DNA of 64,000 bases from Hawksworthiomyces lignivorus (GCA_002917075.1 NTMA01000052.1:62001-126000), one strand, 5' to 3'. Shown: positions 11,101-22,619, counted from the first letter of the stretch. A program made the numbers and translations. The notes: a model not told the origin generated them from the sequence alone.

Positions 11101-11524
11101 GATTATACGCGGCTTAACTCCAAGGATCTCGGATTTTTTTTTGTTTGTTTTAATAGAAGGAGAAGACATAGGCTTTGGTCTTCTTTATGCATTTTGTTCT
11201 TGAACATTCCGAAAAGGCTTCTCTGGCGGTTTGCTCTTATGCTAATGTTGCAATGGTGCACCATTACTATCGAAAATAATGTATTCTTTCTTGCGATCTA
11301 CGTTTGCATCTCTTACTATCAATTACAATAATTACCATCTTCAAATATTATATTGTGATCTAACACTATGTAGGTAGATAAATTGCTTCCAAGCCTTAGA
11401 TATGCTTTCATCTCCAATATGTAGTGCATGAAATGCGGCCATATTAGCAACAAATATGTTGCAAGCTTGATGATTATGCGAAAATATGTAGAAGGCTAAC
11501 CCATATACTGTACTCTTTGTTAGA
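11101..11524. other. AT-rich gap
   Basis: This 424-base AT-rich stretch holds the 3' ends of the phosphoesterase and of the permease remnant. Nothing else is seen. Confidence 0.5.
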
Positions 11525-12240
11525 TTAGATGTCTTTTCCTCCAATTTTTTCCTTCTTTTCGTCCCCTTCGTACATTCGTATCCCTTCCAAAATTACCATA
11601 GCATCCGTGACTGGGGGTCCGGTGAAACTAGCACGGCCTCTGGCCAAATACCATCCCAAACTAATAGCCGCAAATCCTGTGAAAATCACGCTAGTATAGT
11701 TCATGGTGTTTAAAGTAACAGGCAACTAGACTGGCATACAAAAGAGCACAAAGGCAACTGTCACCCAAGCCACAGAGATCAGGTTGATTAAGAAACCCCA
11801 GGAACCCAGTGAAAATGGAGAGTTCTGTACCAGAGTGCGACGGCGTAGCAGCAATACAAAAATTGGTGACGCAAACGACACTGATAAGCAGATGCAAGTA
11901 CTTCCAGTGAAGGCATTGAAAGCTGCAGCAGATCCAAAGTAAATCAAGCCCATCAAGCAGATGACGACTGTTGACAAAAGCAGAGCCATCACCGAATACC
12001 GAAGCCGTGATGTACTTTACTCCAATATTGAGAACCGGGAATGGCACCATCGCGGGCAAATGCTTATGTGCACCGAGACGACGCTGTTAGTGCGCCAATG
12101 GCAGCAAAGAACATGACCCCAATAATTAGGATCAGTAAGCCCAGTCCACCAGCTGGCGAACCAGTTGCCTTCATGAACTAAAACCACGATCATGGTCACC
12201 ACACACATTGACCCAGTCCAGTAAACACATAGGTTGTTGA
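11525..12240 (-). pseudogene. Decayed choline/amino-acid permease (APC, HNM1-like) C-terminal half
   Basis: Reading the minus strand in three frames recovers a recognisable C-terminal half of a fungal APC permease. One frame has GVMFFAAIGALTASSR, then a stop where the family has Tyr, then AFARDGAIPGSQYWSKV. After a one-base frame change comes SRLRYSVMALLLSTVV, then YFGSAAAFNAFTGS and LLLRRR. FSLGSWGFLINLISVAW and VLFCMPV follow, then an in-frame TAG (11726-11728), then LPVTLNTMNYTSVIF and a tail ending at 11525. So at least one frameshift and two nonsense codons are present. Intact relatives import choline, GABA or amino acids through 12 membrane spans. The N-terminal half is absent or unrecognisable; upstream sequence belongs to another family. 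Confidence 0.8.
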
Positions 12241-12820
12241 TAAGATTCGAGTCTGGGTCCGACTGCCGCGCACAATGGAATGCCGAGACGGCACACATGA
12301 CATAGAGAACGCCGGCGGATTGTGTCGCCCGGTGGAAGAATAAACATTGCAGCGGGTTGCACGGGCCAGCATCTACATTAAGTAGCTGGCAAGCACTCTT
12401 CTCATAAAGATACTGGACGTAGTATAGATCCTGGTCAGTAAACTGCGGGAAGACCGGCACACTATGAAGGTCAGATGCTGAGGAGAGGAGAACCCCGTCG
12501 ACAGTAGCTGCGTCGTCTGCACGCAGCAACCCGGCATTGACGTTTCCTGTGCCAAAGCTCACAACACTTGCTGTATCGTCAGCAGCGATATCTGAGGAAG
12601 CTTCTGAGGTAGCTTCTGAGGCGGCTTCTGAGATGGCTTCTGAGGCATCCGTTTCATCCACCGCTGGTGCTGAATTGCTGGTGGACAGAACAGGAGTAGA
12701 GGAGCGCGGACTCGGAGCGACAAAAGGAGCACCGAAGCCACCGACGGCATCACCGAGGAGGAAATCTCCTAGATAAGCTGCTGTCAAGGTGGGGCTCTCC
12801 GCAGCAAAAACGAACTGCGG
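12241..12820 (-). pseudogene. Fragment of fungal transcription factor (Fungal_trans_2-like)
   Basis: The frame opens with QFVFAAESPTLTAAYLGDFL, continues through a low-complexity Ser/Ala/Glu stretch with repeated SEAxSEA units, and then reads LTDQ-like FTDQDLYYVQYLYEKSA, NVDAGPCNPLQCLFFHRA and GVLYVMCAVSAFHCAR. This resembles the central region of Zn2Cys6-associated fungal-specific factors, where the block is normally FDNDQNPLR...PRA followed by AICAVSAxHLA. No zinc cluster is visible upstream and the frame runs directly into permease sequence near 12240, so this is a chimeric remnant rather than a gene. The exact junction is uncertain by some tens of bases. Confidence 0.55.
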
Positions 12821-13440
12821 AAGTATTGGCTGCCATGACGGCTGCTTCGGCGATGGAGATCCTCTGTGAGAAATCTCCCTGTCGATGCCGACCTGGGGCC
12901 GGCGTGTTCAGCACGGTTATGAGGCGTACATTGGAACATGTGGCTGCTCGGTAGAGGTATGGAAGAGGATGAAGCATCACCCAATCTCTTGCCCACTGCG
13001 GAGACAAGAGACACGAAAGGCTGTTGGTAACCATGGCATTAGATTCCCAGATGGACGCAGTTGGAGCATGCTGGACGACCCTCATCGCATTTTTTCTTCC
13101 GTCTCTTACAGGTCACGCAGCCTATGCGGCTCCAAGTTGACCCTCTAGCAGGGCGTGGTGCTGGTTGGATCCGTGAAGGCGGTATTGTTCTCGAAATGCA
13201 TATACCTTGTTGCTAGGTCGACAGCGCTGGCGTTGACGCATTTATCGGAATGCTTCCAGATCGGGTTGATCTTGCGCTGGAGCGGGGATTCTTCTCAACT
13301 TAGCTCCATCGATATCATCAAGCCGACTAGACCAAATTGGGTAAATCTCGCGCTATCACCGACTACAAAAACTACAAACTATGTGAAACACAATTATATA
13401 AGGCACGTTATTCCAGATAAGAGCCTGCTATTGGTGTATC
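12821..13440. other. Gap with weak minus-strand coding signal
   Basis: These 620 bases lie between two pseudogenes transcribed away from each other. Minus-strand frames down from about 13085 are open but not recognisable. They may be the N-terminal part of the transcription-factor remnant in degraded form. Confidence 0.35.
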
Positions 13441-15126
13441 ATGCATTCAACGGTCACTGCCTCCTCGCCAGCCCTCTATCCTACCTTTGCCGAGATGATT
13501 TCTGCCACTGCCCATGTTACAGCTCATCACCGGGAGCGTATCCAGCATGCTCTGTCTGTCTTAGACCAGAGCCTTCCTCGGGACTCCATCCTCTCGTCGC
13601 ATCCTGCACCAGAAAAGCTCGATGTAACAGACGTACCGCGGTCGTGTGGCTTACTGAGTGATTGGGAGCTGGACATAACCGAAAACTACGATGCCAAGGC
13701 TCTTCTAGAACTCCTAGCTACGCGCAAAATCACGGCTATTGCTCTGCTTTCCGAAAGCGTGCCTCCATAGCACATCAACTTGTGCGAGCTTGTTCCATTT
13801 GGAGATTCTTGGTTAATCTTAGCTGTGCATGAGGCTGACCGATTTCGTCAATCTTTTTCGGTCTGGGGTGTAGACAAACTGCTTGACCGAGCTTCTACCC
13901 GAGGCCATCGAGGCTGCCAAGGCTGCCGACGCACACATCGAAAAAACAGGAAAGCCGCTGGGGCCGCTCCATGGATTGCCGGTGTCGCTCAAGGAGCAGA
14001 TCGGTCTAGCTGGCCATGAGACCAACGCAGCGTTTGTTGCATGGATCGACAACCGGACGGAGCGCGACGCTCATCTCGCAGCCAGCCTGAAGGGGCTCGG
14101 AGCCGTCGTGTTTGCGCGCACAAACTAGCCACAGTCATTTATGCACCTCGAGACGTCCAACAACATCTACGGCGCGACGGTGAAAGCGCACAACCGCACT
14201 CTCACCGCGGGCGGCAGCAGCGACGGTGAGACGGCGCTAATGTCCCTCTACGCGACGCCTCTAGGCTTTGGAGGAGACATAGGGGGTTCAATTCGTGCCC
14301 CGGCGTCTGTTAATGGGGTATGCCGGCGCTCCTTTCCTCCATATGCTGGCATTATGCGGCGACTTGCATTTTTGACTACCTAGTTTAGCTGACGTGCGCA
14401 ACCACACTGGGTAGGTTTTGGGGCTTTAAGCCAAGTGTCGGTCGCATCAGCGGATCCGGTGTGGTCGTCCCGTGGCCCGGGTGCGACTCGATCCACGGTA
14501 CGCTTAGTCCCTTCACGAGAACCCTGCGCGATCTCAACATGTTCCACAGAGCTGATTCTTCTGCGCTGCCGTGGCATGACGATCCTTCCTTGCTACCATA
14601 TCCAGTTTCTATTGAGGCATCCTCTCCGCTGCCGAGACCGCTGCGCGTCGGCATCATGGAGACGGACGGCGTCGTCACGCCACTGCCACCTGTGCAAGTA
14701 ATCCTCGAAAAAGTTGTCGCAAAGCTGCGGGCCAGCCCCCTGGTGCATGTTGTGCCTTTCCAGCCTCTCGAGCACGACACTTCCTGGCGGGTTATCTCGG
14801 CCAACTACTTTGAGGATGGCGGTGCAAAAATTCAAGAACTGTGCGCGGAGAGCGGCGAAGGGCTGCGGCCCCTGACCGCATGGATGATAGACTACCCTGC
14901 CCTTTCCTTTTCAGCATCCGACATGGTAGGTGGCTATGGTACAAACCTATCTATGCGTGCGTATGCGCCGCGAAATGAGACCGAAGATTATCTTTTCCGC
15001 CACTACGACCCACATGTAGCTCAAACAATGCCAGTTGGATTACAGGTAGTAGCTAAAAAATGGATGGACAATGAATGTCTTTTGGCAGCAGAGATTATCG
15101 AAGCGGTTCTCAAAAATTCAACATAG
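13441..15126 (+). pseudogene. Decayed fungal amidase (amidase-signature family)
   Basis: The amidase can be followed from an intact N-terminus (ATG 13441). At about 13740-13750 the frame shifts to AFRKRASIAHQLV. A normal-looking intron, roughly GTGCGA...GTGTAG, leads to NCLTELLPEAIEAAKAAD. GLPVSLKEQIG with the catalytic Lys follows. After VVFARTN an in-frame TAG (14126-14128) replaces the expected Leu before PQSFMHLET. The signature region reads GGSSDGE...LGFGGDIGGSIRAPA, so the cis-Ser and nucleophilic Ser remain, but the usual second Gly of GGSSGGE is Asp. A second intron precedes GFKPSVGRISG. Near the C-terminus roughly 100 residues expected before DYPAL appear deleted, while YAPRNETEDYL and MPVGLQVVA remain. 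Intact enzymes hydrolyse acetamide-type amides. This one cannot be made as a single protein. Confidence 0.88.
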
Positions 15127-15528
15127 ACAGCGTTCCGTAGTTTCATAGTATCTGATAATAGCAGCGAAACCATTTGCTATATTGATTTATGATTGAATTG
15201 ATCATGTTTCTCTACGTTATCAATTGCAAGGACGCACATGTTTAAGGGCCTCTAAGCTGTGCGTTGTATACACAATGTACCTAGGTAGATAAAGCAGCCC
15301 ATTATGCTTCCCGAAATTATCTCATTGTAGAATTTCTCATATAAGACGTATTCTTATGCTGGACCTTGCTTTGACTTGCTCAAAAGGTAGCTTAGAACGT
15401 TCCTTTTCTGACTTATCACAACTCGACTCTATGCTGCATTTAATTTGAATATTTCAACGTCAGGCCTTTTAGGTATAGATACATCTCTCAACGTTGCGAG
15501 TTGCACATCTCAGCGTATGTAGGCTAGA
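15127..15528. other. Intergenic gap
   Basis: About 400 AT-rich bases hold the 3' end of the amidase remnant and the 3' flank of the small CON-10-like gene. I see nothing else. Confidence 0.5.
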
Positions 15529-15896
15529 CTACTCTCGAGTCAAGCCGCCCTTCCGCCCGGCCTCGCGAGCGCGCTCGCTGCCAGGTTCAAACTGGCCGCT
15601 CGATTGCTGACCTCCTTTGGACGCGATGTCATACTATGGTAGATAATGAGTTTAAATCCAATAGTTTCACATTGCACAAACGAAAGTTTTTTCGCAAGGA
15701 TAACCAACCTGCTTGTCAGGGTCCATGTTGGCAAAACCACCCGTGTGACTCGCCTGGCCACCTTTGGAGGCTATATTCCGGACTTCTTCCTTGGGTCTCT
15801 TAAAAGTTAGACCATCGATAATCATCAATAAGATTTTTTTTCCTGCTGGTAGAGAGCATACCTGTTCGCAAAATTGCCGGGATTGTTGTCAGCCAT
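15529..15896 (-). CDS. CON-10-like conidiation/stress protein (KGG repeat)
   Basis: This is a small three-exon gene, easily missed because every exon is short. Exons in transcription order are 15896-15862, 15796-15709 and 15633-15529, with introns GTATGC...GAG and GTTGGT...TAG. The joined frame is exactly 76 codons including stop, giving 75 aa. The product starts MADNNPGNFANRPKEEV and carries three KGG units: NIASKGGQASH, DIASKGGQQSSG and REAGRKGGLTRE. GGFANMDPDKQ lies between the first two. This matches the Neurospora CON-10 family (86 aa; related to bacterial GsiB-like KGG proteins), hydrophilic proteins accumulating in conidia, in light and under desiccation or other stress. The order of motifs and spacing is canonical; only the C-terminal tail is shorter. 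Confidence 0.9.
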
Positions 15897-16872
15897 GTTG
15901 ATATTTAGTTGTCTCTTGTAAAATAGAATGTTTTGTTCTCTTTCTTTATAATGGTAAGTTTACCCTTTAACTTGGCTTGGTTTCTGAAAGACGATGAATG
16001 TCAACGCTTTTATGTTAACGAAGTGCACGTGATTTCAAAGTCCATTCGCCCAGATTAGTGTTTTGTGATACTTTGTTACATCATGATCTCGACAGTGAGG
16101 TTAGATCGAAGATGTCATACATTCTTCACCATTTTGTGAAAGCGAAACAGTTCACTTCACAGCGTAGCTTTACTGACGTTTAATTATTCAACTGGGGTGA
16201 AAGCAATTCACCTTGATAGATTCTAAAACATCGTCTAATCATTTGAAAAGTATATCTCCGCAAATCCCCCCTTAGTTAACATGGAAGTCTTTAGCTTTGC
16301 CTGGTTGTGATAATCAATTTCATCACCATAATTCCAAAATAACTGATTATCAGGCGCTAAGCAAGGTCATAGCAAATTGTTCCAATCAAATTTAACTCGA
16401 GTAATGCTATGCCATGCCAGAATATAGCACCCTACAGTGCGGCTTTTCAGATCGGCGATAAACTCTGTGTCGACTCGTCACTCCAAACACATAAATTCAA
16501 TCTTTTTATCTAGCTAAATGTGTGCGTGTGAATTTCAGTTTGCCCCTTCTTCCAGATATATGTTTTGATTCGCAAACAGAGAAGCTCTACATCATAGCAG
16601 GTAGTATCACGTTATGATCATCCGCGTAATACCCTCGAATGTTGCCGTAGAGTGTCATATCAAAATCGCGATAAGTCTATGATGTAACAATTGTCGTATG
16701 GTAAATACCTCCACCAACTATATATACACACACATATATATATATGCCTTAGAGTTCCGGGAGAGAACACTATATTTTAATGACTTAAATCACAAAGGCC
16801 AAATTCCTACGTATCTACTGTTGAGTTTAGTCACGCAATTTTATTTTCAGATTAAAACGACTTCTGACGACA
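15897..16872. other. Divergent intergenic region, CON-10-like and SDR genes
   Basis: About 976 AT-rich bases separate two divergent genes, both of families often stress-induced, so a shared control region is possible. A short TA-repeat (about 16,718-16,745) is visible. No coding sequence is recognised. Confidence 0.5.
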
Positions 16873-18002
16873 ATGGACAAAGCAAAAGAGATCGCTCACA
16901 AGATGACAGCACATAACGGCATTGAAGAGCCGGATAAGACCAAGTTTTCTGCATGTGAGTTTCCAGCTAAGCTATTGCTGTTAACGGAACCTCAGTTATA
17001 TTACTAGAAGAGAGACTTCCAGCTAACTTGTGAATCATAGCTTACCAGCACCCGCCTCAGTCGCAAACAAAGCCGGGACTGGAGCGCGACCTGGAGCCGA
17101 AACCAACCAAAGCGCACCTCCCGACTGAAGATGAGAGCTACCAGCTCTATCGAGCCTCGGGGAAGCTTCAAGGAAAGCGGGCACTGATCACAGGCGGCGA
17201 CTCAGGCATCGGCCGCGCCGTTGCTATTCTTTTTGCCATGGAGGGTGCGAAGCTGGCTATTACTTATTTGCCCGAAGAGGAAGAAGACGCACTTCACACC
17301 AAGGCGCAGGTAGAAAAGAACGGCAGCGAGATTCACCTAATTCCGACAAACCTGCAAAAGAAGGATTCCCGCGAGGAAGTGATCGCACGCGCGATAGGTG
17401 CCCTCGGCGGATTAGACATTTTGGTCAATAATGCCGGGTACCAATTAGAGCAGAAGGATATTGCAGACATCACTGAGTATGTTGCACGATATATTCTTGC
17501 CCAGTCTTGTTATACGCCAGACTTTGTGCAGAAAACCTGATACTAACGTTCACTTCTAAAATGCAGAGACCAATATTATCACACGCTAGAGACAAACCTC
17601 AGTGCCCCCTTTTTCCTGACGAAGTATGCTCTGCCTCACATGAGTAAAGGCAGCAGTATAATCAACACGGTTTCAGTGGATGCATACGTCGGGCCTGGCG
17701 AGCACCTCGACTATGCGTCCACCAAAGGTGGGCTTCTCACGTTCACCCGTGCGCTCGCCAACCAACAGGCGGCGAAAGGCATCCGTGTGAATGCCGTGGC
17801 ACCAGGTCCAATCTGGACGCCACTTATCGCTTCTTCACTTAGCCGCGAGTCGCAGAAAGGTCTGCCTGGTTGGACCGCCATGAACAGACTCGGTCAACCT
17901 GCCGAAGTTGCGACAAGCTTTGTCTTCTTGGCGTCTCAGGATAGCAGCTATATGACTGGTCAAGTGTTGCACCCGAACGGTGGCATTACTGTTGCGTCGT
18001 AA
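16873..18002 (+). CDS. Short-chain dehydrogenase/reductase (YghA/GSP39-like)
   Basis: Exons are 16873-16954, 17041-17476 and 17567-18002, which join to 317 aa. A hydrophilic leader contains PPQSQTKPGLERDLEPKP, the typical lead-in of bacterial YghA/YhdF and fungal homologues. The Rossmann core then shows ALITGGDSGIGRA (nucleotide loop, residues 78-85), DILVNNAG, Ser209, and the catalytic YASTK (Tyr222, Lys226). VNAVAPGPIWTP and FLASQDSSYMTGQ follow. The family is classical SDR, NAD(P)-dependent, acting on small aldehydes, sugars or polyols. The bacterial members are general stress proteins. Its divergent neighbour is the CON-10-like gene, which supports a stress or conidiation role by context only. 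Confidence 0.92.
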
Positions 18003-19092
18003 AGCGAATGTAATTATCGAGGAAGATTTTACAAGGAATAATTTGAACAGAATAGCGATCTCTCATCGTGTGGTACAAAGGTAAACCCTGGTACTTTGGA
18101 AACGAGCAAGCGAGAAAAAAAAAATGGCAGAAAAACTGCCTGGTGTCGCACTTTACATATTCCGAAAATCAAACAAATATTTGACTACCTTCTAGAAAAC
18201 ACCTCTATAAACAAAAAAAAAAAAAATTATATAATTTCAGTCAAATTCAAACTGTGGGTGAATAAAGATGAGACCAGCGAAACAAAAAGAAATGATAGTA
18301 GCCGTGAAGGTGATTGCAGAGTAGTTTGTCGTTTTACGTATTTTAGGGGATTCACAATTTTGTATGTGGGCAAGTATCTTTTGGCCTGTTAAATAATTTC
18401 TCGTTTATCTCAAGACTAGCCGTCTGCTTCGTCTACGACAGTCGTGGAGTATTGGCTAATACGCAATTGCATTTGATATTTCTTTACCAGACACAAGGAT
18501 CTCCAAAAATCGCCTTCACCTAGGCACCAATGGACATGGTAAAAAGCAGATAACCCGTCCTCAACGATGCAAAATGCCCACTTAGACTGACAAAATGAGT
18601 TATGGCGAAGGAGAGCTGATTTGCTCTACGATAAAGTCCCGAAGCTATTTGTTATCAGAACTTGCCATGTTGCTGCAAACCAAAAAGGGGGGGGGGACTT
18701 TTCGCCAATGGAGACTGATTCGTTGCTGCAGATTGGGCAACGACTATTAAGGCATCTTTAACATCACTGGCGCTAGTATATCCGATTTGGAATCAATTTG
18801 GTGATACTTATTGGAATTAAATGTTTTATGTCAACACTCTATATACCGGATCAGCCGCATCTGCTAAAGAATTGGTAGCTTCGGTGTTGATTTGTCGTGC
18901 TTCCGAGGCTTTCCTGAGCCTTGTGTATCACGATCAAGCGAATCTGGATTGTATTTAATAGACTCGTAGATCTCATCAAAAAATTAAGATCAATTGATGG
19001 TTCCTCATATTAGAGATCCAGTAATGTTTTCCTATCAAATAAGCAACATAACCATATAATACACCAAGAAGAAAAATAAAAGCACAGCAAAA
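18003..19092. other. AT-rich gap
   Basis: This 1.09-kb stretch has short A homopolymers (near 18,115 and 18,215) and a 10-G run at about 18,687-18,696. One AT-rich open frame near 18,100-18,390 has no domain and unlikely composition. No gene is supported. Confidence 0.5.
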
Positions 19093-19959
19093 ATGACTGC
19101 CTTAAAAGTCGATGTATACATGGCGCCCAGCATACCGGTCGTAGCAGATATTGACGATCCTTCAAAGAAGATGTTTTCACCGATCTGCTGCACCCTCGTC
19201 CAAGGCCCAACGTCTGCAGTCTTGGTTGACACGCCGACCACGGCCGAGCAGGCCATCGGTCTCGTCGACTGGGTGAAAGAGAAGCTTGGCGACAAGAAGC
19301 TCCGCTATGTCTATACGACGCACGCGCATGGAGACCACTTCTTTGGCAATGTCACCATCCGCGAGCAGTTTCCCGACGTGCACTTCGTCGCGACGGCCCA
19401 AGTAGCCGCCAACGTCAAAGCATTTCTGGCCGAGCAGCTCTCGTTCTGGCAAGGCATGTTTCCCAACGGCCAGATACCTGAGGACCAGTTCGTCCCAGAG
19501 CCTCTTCCGGCCGGCGGCGAATTTTCAATTGACGGCCACAGCTTCTTTGGCATCGATGTCGGGCATGCCGACACAGAGGGTAACTCATTTCTGCATGTTC
19601 CCGATGCGCAGCTCGCTGTGTGCGGCGATATCGTCTACGGCGACTGCTTCCAATATCTAGGAGAAGCAAACTCGCCGGAAAAGAGACAGATGTGGCTGGA
19701 GGCGCTGGACCAGATTGCGGCTCTGAAGCCTGCGGTTGTTGTGCCGGGCCACAAGAGACCCGAGCAGCCCTACGGGCCCGAACTGATCAGTGCCACCAAA
19801 GAATACATTTTGGCTTTCGAGAGAGAAATGAAGAGAACCGTAAATGCAGGAAAGTTGGAAGAATCCATGGAGAAGCTTTACCCTAACAGACTAGGTGGTT
19901 TCATACTGGCCATAAGCTGCCAGCCGTCAGTCGATTACTACTTGGCACATAGAGTTTAA
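19093..19959 (+). CDS. MBL-fold metallo-hydrolase
   Basis: This is a single-exon protein of 288 aa. The metal-binding THAHGDH motif is at residues 76-82 (H77, H79, D81, H82). DVGHADTEG supplies the next His, AVCGDIVYGD the bridging Asp, and VVPGHKRP the last His, in the order expected for a metallo-beta-lactamase fold with two metals. No signal peptide is apparent, so it is likely cytosolic. The subgroup with VPGH and a short C-terminal helix includes fungal hydrolases acting on thioesters, lactones or similar small molecules. The substrate cannot be read from the sequence. It lies 427 bases upstream of a Zn2Cys6 regulator on the same strand. Confidence 0.9.
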   Translation: MTALKVDVYMAPSIPVVADIDDPSKKMFSPICCTLVQGPTSAVLVDTPTTAEQAIGLVDWVKEKLGDKKLRYVYTTHAHGDHFFGNVTIREQFPDVHFVATAQVAANVKAFLAEQLSFWQGMFPNGQIPEDQFVPEPLPAGGEFSIDGHSFFGIDVGHADTEGNSFLHVPDAQLAVCGDIVYGDCFQYLGEANSPEKRQMWLEALDQIAALKPAVVVPGHKRPEQPYGPELISATKEYILAFEREMKRTVNAGKLEESMEKLYPNRLGGFILAISCQPSVDYYLAHRV

Positions 19960-20386
19960 TCGTGTTTATTAGCATAGTATGCCCTTAGCTAGATCTGGTT
20001 CCCCGTAATAAGGTGTACTGGAGGAAATAGCCTCTTTAATTTATGTACAGTGCTAGGTCTATAGTATTATAAGTTTATGCTGCGGTACAAGTAGAAATTC
20101 TTTGGGTGACCATAATGATTAAGCACCAGCTTCATCTAAGGATGAAGTCTTGCCCGCAATGCCCCCTATAGGTGGGGTGAAGCACACACTATCGCAGCAC
20201 AATCATACTGTATTTACACTGTATGCACAACTATTTGAGAGAGCTACTCCAACTGCTACGACAGAAAATACTTATCTCTAGCTAAACATCGAGCGAACGT
20301 GGCTGTCACCGCAATTGCAACACAACGACTATCCCATATCATGTATATATTGGCCCGGTCAAAGTGATAAGCTAAGTTGCTATGAA
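19960..20386. other. Intergenic gap upstream of regulator
   Basis: This 427-base gap between co-directional genes must contain the promoter of the Zn2Cys6 gene. There is no coding signal. Confidence 0.5.
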
Positions 20387-22059
20387 ATGATGGAGTCTGA
20401 GCAACAAATGCGTCGGTCGAGGGATGGATGCTGGACGTGCAAGAAAAGGTACGCAGAACGAGGTCTCTTCAGCATTAATATTGGCTAACTGATAGTAGGC
20501 GGAAGAAGTGCGATATGGAGTCCTTTCCGTGTAAAAACTGCAACAGGCTGGGCCTGGACTGCGAGCGGGGCACCCGACTTGTATGGGAGGACGATGTGCG
20601 AAGATCCGGGATGAAAAGAAGAGGACCGCGGCCGACGCAGACTGGGCCAGCGGAGCAATGCCAAACATCTCTTGTCACGCCCTCTTCCCCTTCTTCCGGC
20701 TCTAGATATGGCCAGCATCCAAGTGGATCACCTGCGAGCCTTGTTCACCAGACAGCGCCTACATGGAGTACAAGACCATCCTCTCAAATCGGGCACTGGT
20801 CATTTGAACTCGACCCGACAGATCGCCATGTTCTCGACCGGTACATCCAACTGTTTTCTAAAACGTACCCAACTTGCATAGGTCCAACAAATCCATTTTT
20901 GCGAGTACTGCTCCCACTTTCTATGCGCAGCCGACCAGTTCTGGATGCAATGCTTGCCCTCTGCTGCGCTCAGAGTTGGGAAGATGGGAACTTTGTTATG
21001 AGAATTCCCATGTTGAGATATAGGTCGAGAGCGATACGAGGTTGCATGGATTTAGCCAACAGCATGTTGAGCAGGTCGGTTCCCAAGCAGCTCTCATTAG
21101 TATCCGGCGCAGCAGACAAAGGCTATTCTATTACATTTGCAGCATTAGTTGATGATGAGGATGCATATACTCATCTCTTGGCGACTTGTGTGCTTCTCAT
21201 GCTATACGAGAAGCTCTGCGGAGAGAGTCTTGAAAATGGGACGATACATTTACAAGCTTTTGCTCAACTTTTCCCATCGAACCTTTTCGCTATCATACTA
21301 GAAACAATTGCCCACAACTTGGAAACAGAAAACCGGAACGACGCCATACTATTTTTGTCGAACCTCTTTCTGTACAATGATCTCGTTAGATCAACGTCGT
21401 TGCGGACGTCGACGCTCTCAGACTTCTACCTTTGCGAAGCAGTCATTCTCCGGCACTCGGAAGCAAAGGCGAACCGATTCTATTTTCCAGGTATCATAGC
21501 ACGGTTAAGCGCCAATGACAGATCGGTGACAGATGCTGATATCATGGCTTGGGACGGGAGGCTAGATTGGCTGCCGAGCTTCGCCCTTAAGCCTGTAGAG
21601 AAAGACAAACCCCATGAAAAGCTTCCCATTACGGACCCGGTCTTTATGTACGAACCAATTTTCCAAAGCCTTGAGATTATCACTCAGCTAGATGCCTGGG
21701 ACGAGGCCGAGCTCACTTCTGAGCTCTACCGCTTGGCGGCAACTGTGTACATGAAACAGTGTCGACATGATAATCCAGCCACGACTATGGGGAATCTTCC
21801 GTCCTGGGCTATCACAATACTACACTTCATCCCACCAAGTTCCCATTATGAAACAGCCCTCCTCTGGCCGATCGCTATCCTCGCCAAGGAGATAACAGGA
21901 CAGCATGAACGCGAGTACGTCTTGCATCGACTGTATTCGCTAGAACAGCGATTTAAGATAAAAAGTTATCATAATGCTTGCGAGCATTTGCGTGAAGCTT
22001 GGAGGAACCGAGATAGCGGCAATTCTTACCAGAATAGGCCAACGTTTTTGTTTGGTTAG
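20387..22059 (+). CDS. Zn2Cys6 fungal transcription factor
   Basis: Exon 1 is 20387-20448 and exon 2 is 20499-22059. The 50-base intron splits the zinc cluster, so the second exon alone lacks it. The joined protein is 540 aa and begins MMESEQQMRRSRDGCWTCKK. The six cysteines are C15, C18, C25, C32, C35 and C42, in the GCWTCKxRRKKCD...PCxxCxxLxLxC pattern of GAL4-type DNA-binding domains. A Ser/Pro-rich linker follows. The rest resembles the helical fungal-specific factor domain (for example RPVLDAMLALCCAQSW and EAVILRHSEAKAN). Such factors usually bind CGG-containing sites and control adjacent pathway genes. The cupin, oxygenase-like and MFS genes just downstream are natural candidates. Confidence 0.92.
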
Positions 22060-22619
22060 CGTAGATACAGCCATTTCGTTATCTTTGTTGCAAACACTGT
22101 ATTACGTGATGGCGAAGCACCGTGCAGATGCTAACTAGAAGAAGGTATTGGCTAATAGCGCGTGCTGCTATGGCCGTAGCTCTCCACACGCCATGACATT
22201 ACCCACCTTTCATTTGGCATGGTCGGGCGAAATTATTTTTTTTGTTCACAGATAGTACTACGGAAACATAGTCAGACAGTACAACTTCTCAACAGGCACT
22301 ATTCCGCATTTGATATATTCGAAGCGCCGGCACCCACACGACTCGATCTAACCATGCTACGCTGCATGTATTTAGAAATGCCAAGCAAGCATGAAGTACA
22401 CCCCGGACCATAGCCACAGAGTGATTAAGATAGTCTTAGGGTTATCCCAATTCTTTCGATTCTTTATACGGATGGCGAAACGCCAAAAACTAGGCGTACT
22501 GGCATCTTATATAATAGAAGAGAAGGAACTTTTATTTCAGCACAAACAGGCTACAGGACTACACCACAATATTGACTCGCTGCCCGCAAGGAGATAGCCT
22601 GCGCCAGACGTTTTGCATC
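22060..22619. other. Intergenic gap
   Basis: These 560 bases lie between the regulator and the cupin gene. Short open frames have no recognisable content. The cupin promoter should lie here. Confidence 0.5.

Noticed and set aside
11525..15126. RIP as the cause of the pseudogenes
   Set aside because: The lesions are indels, a deletion and at least one stop not explained by C-to-T change, so RIP is not needed.
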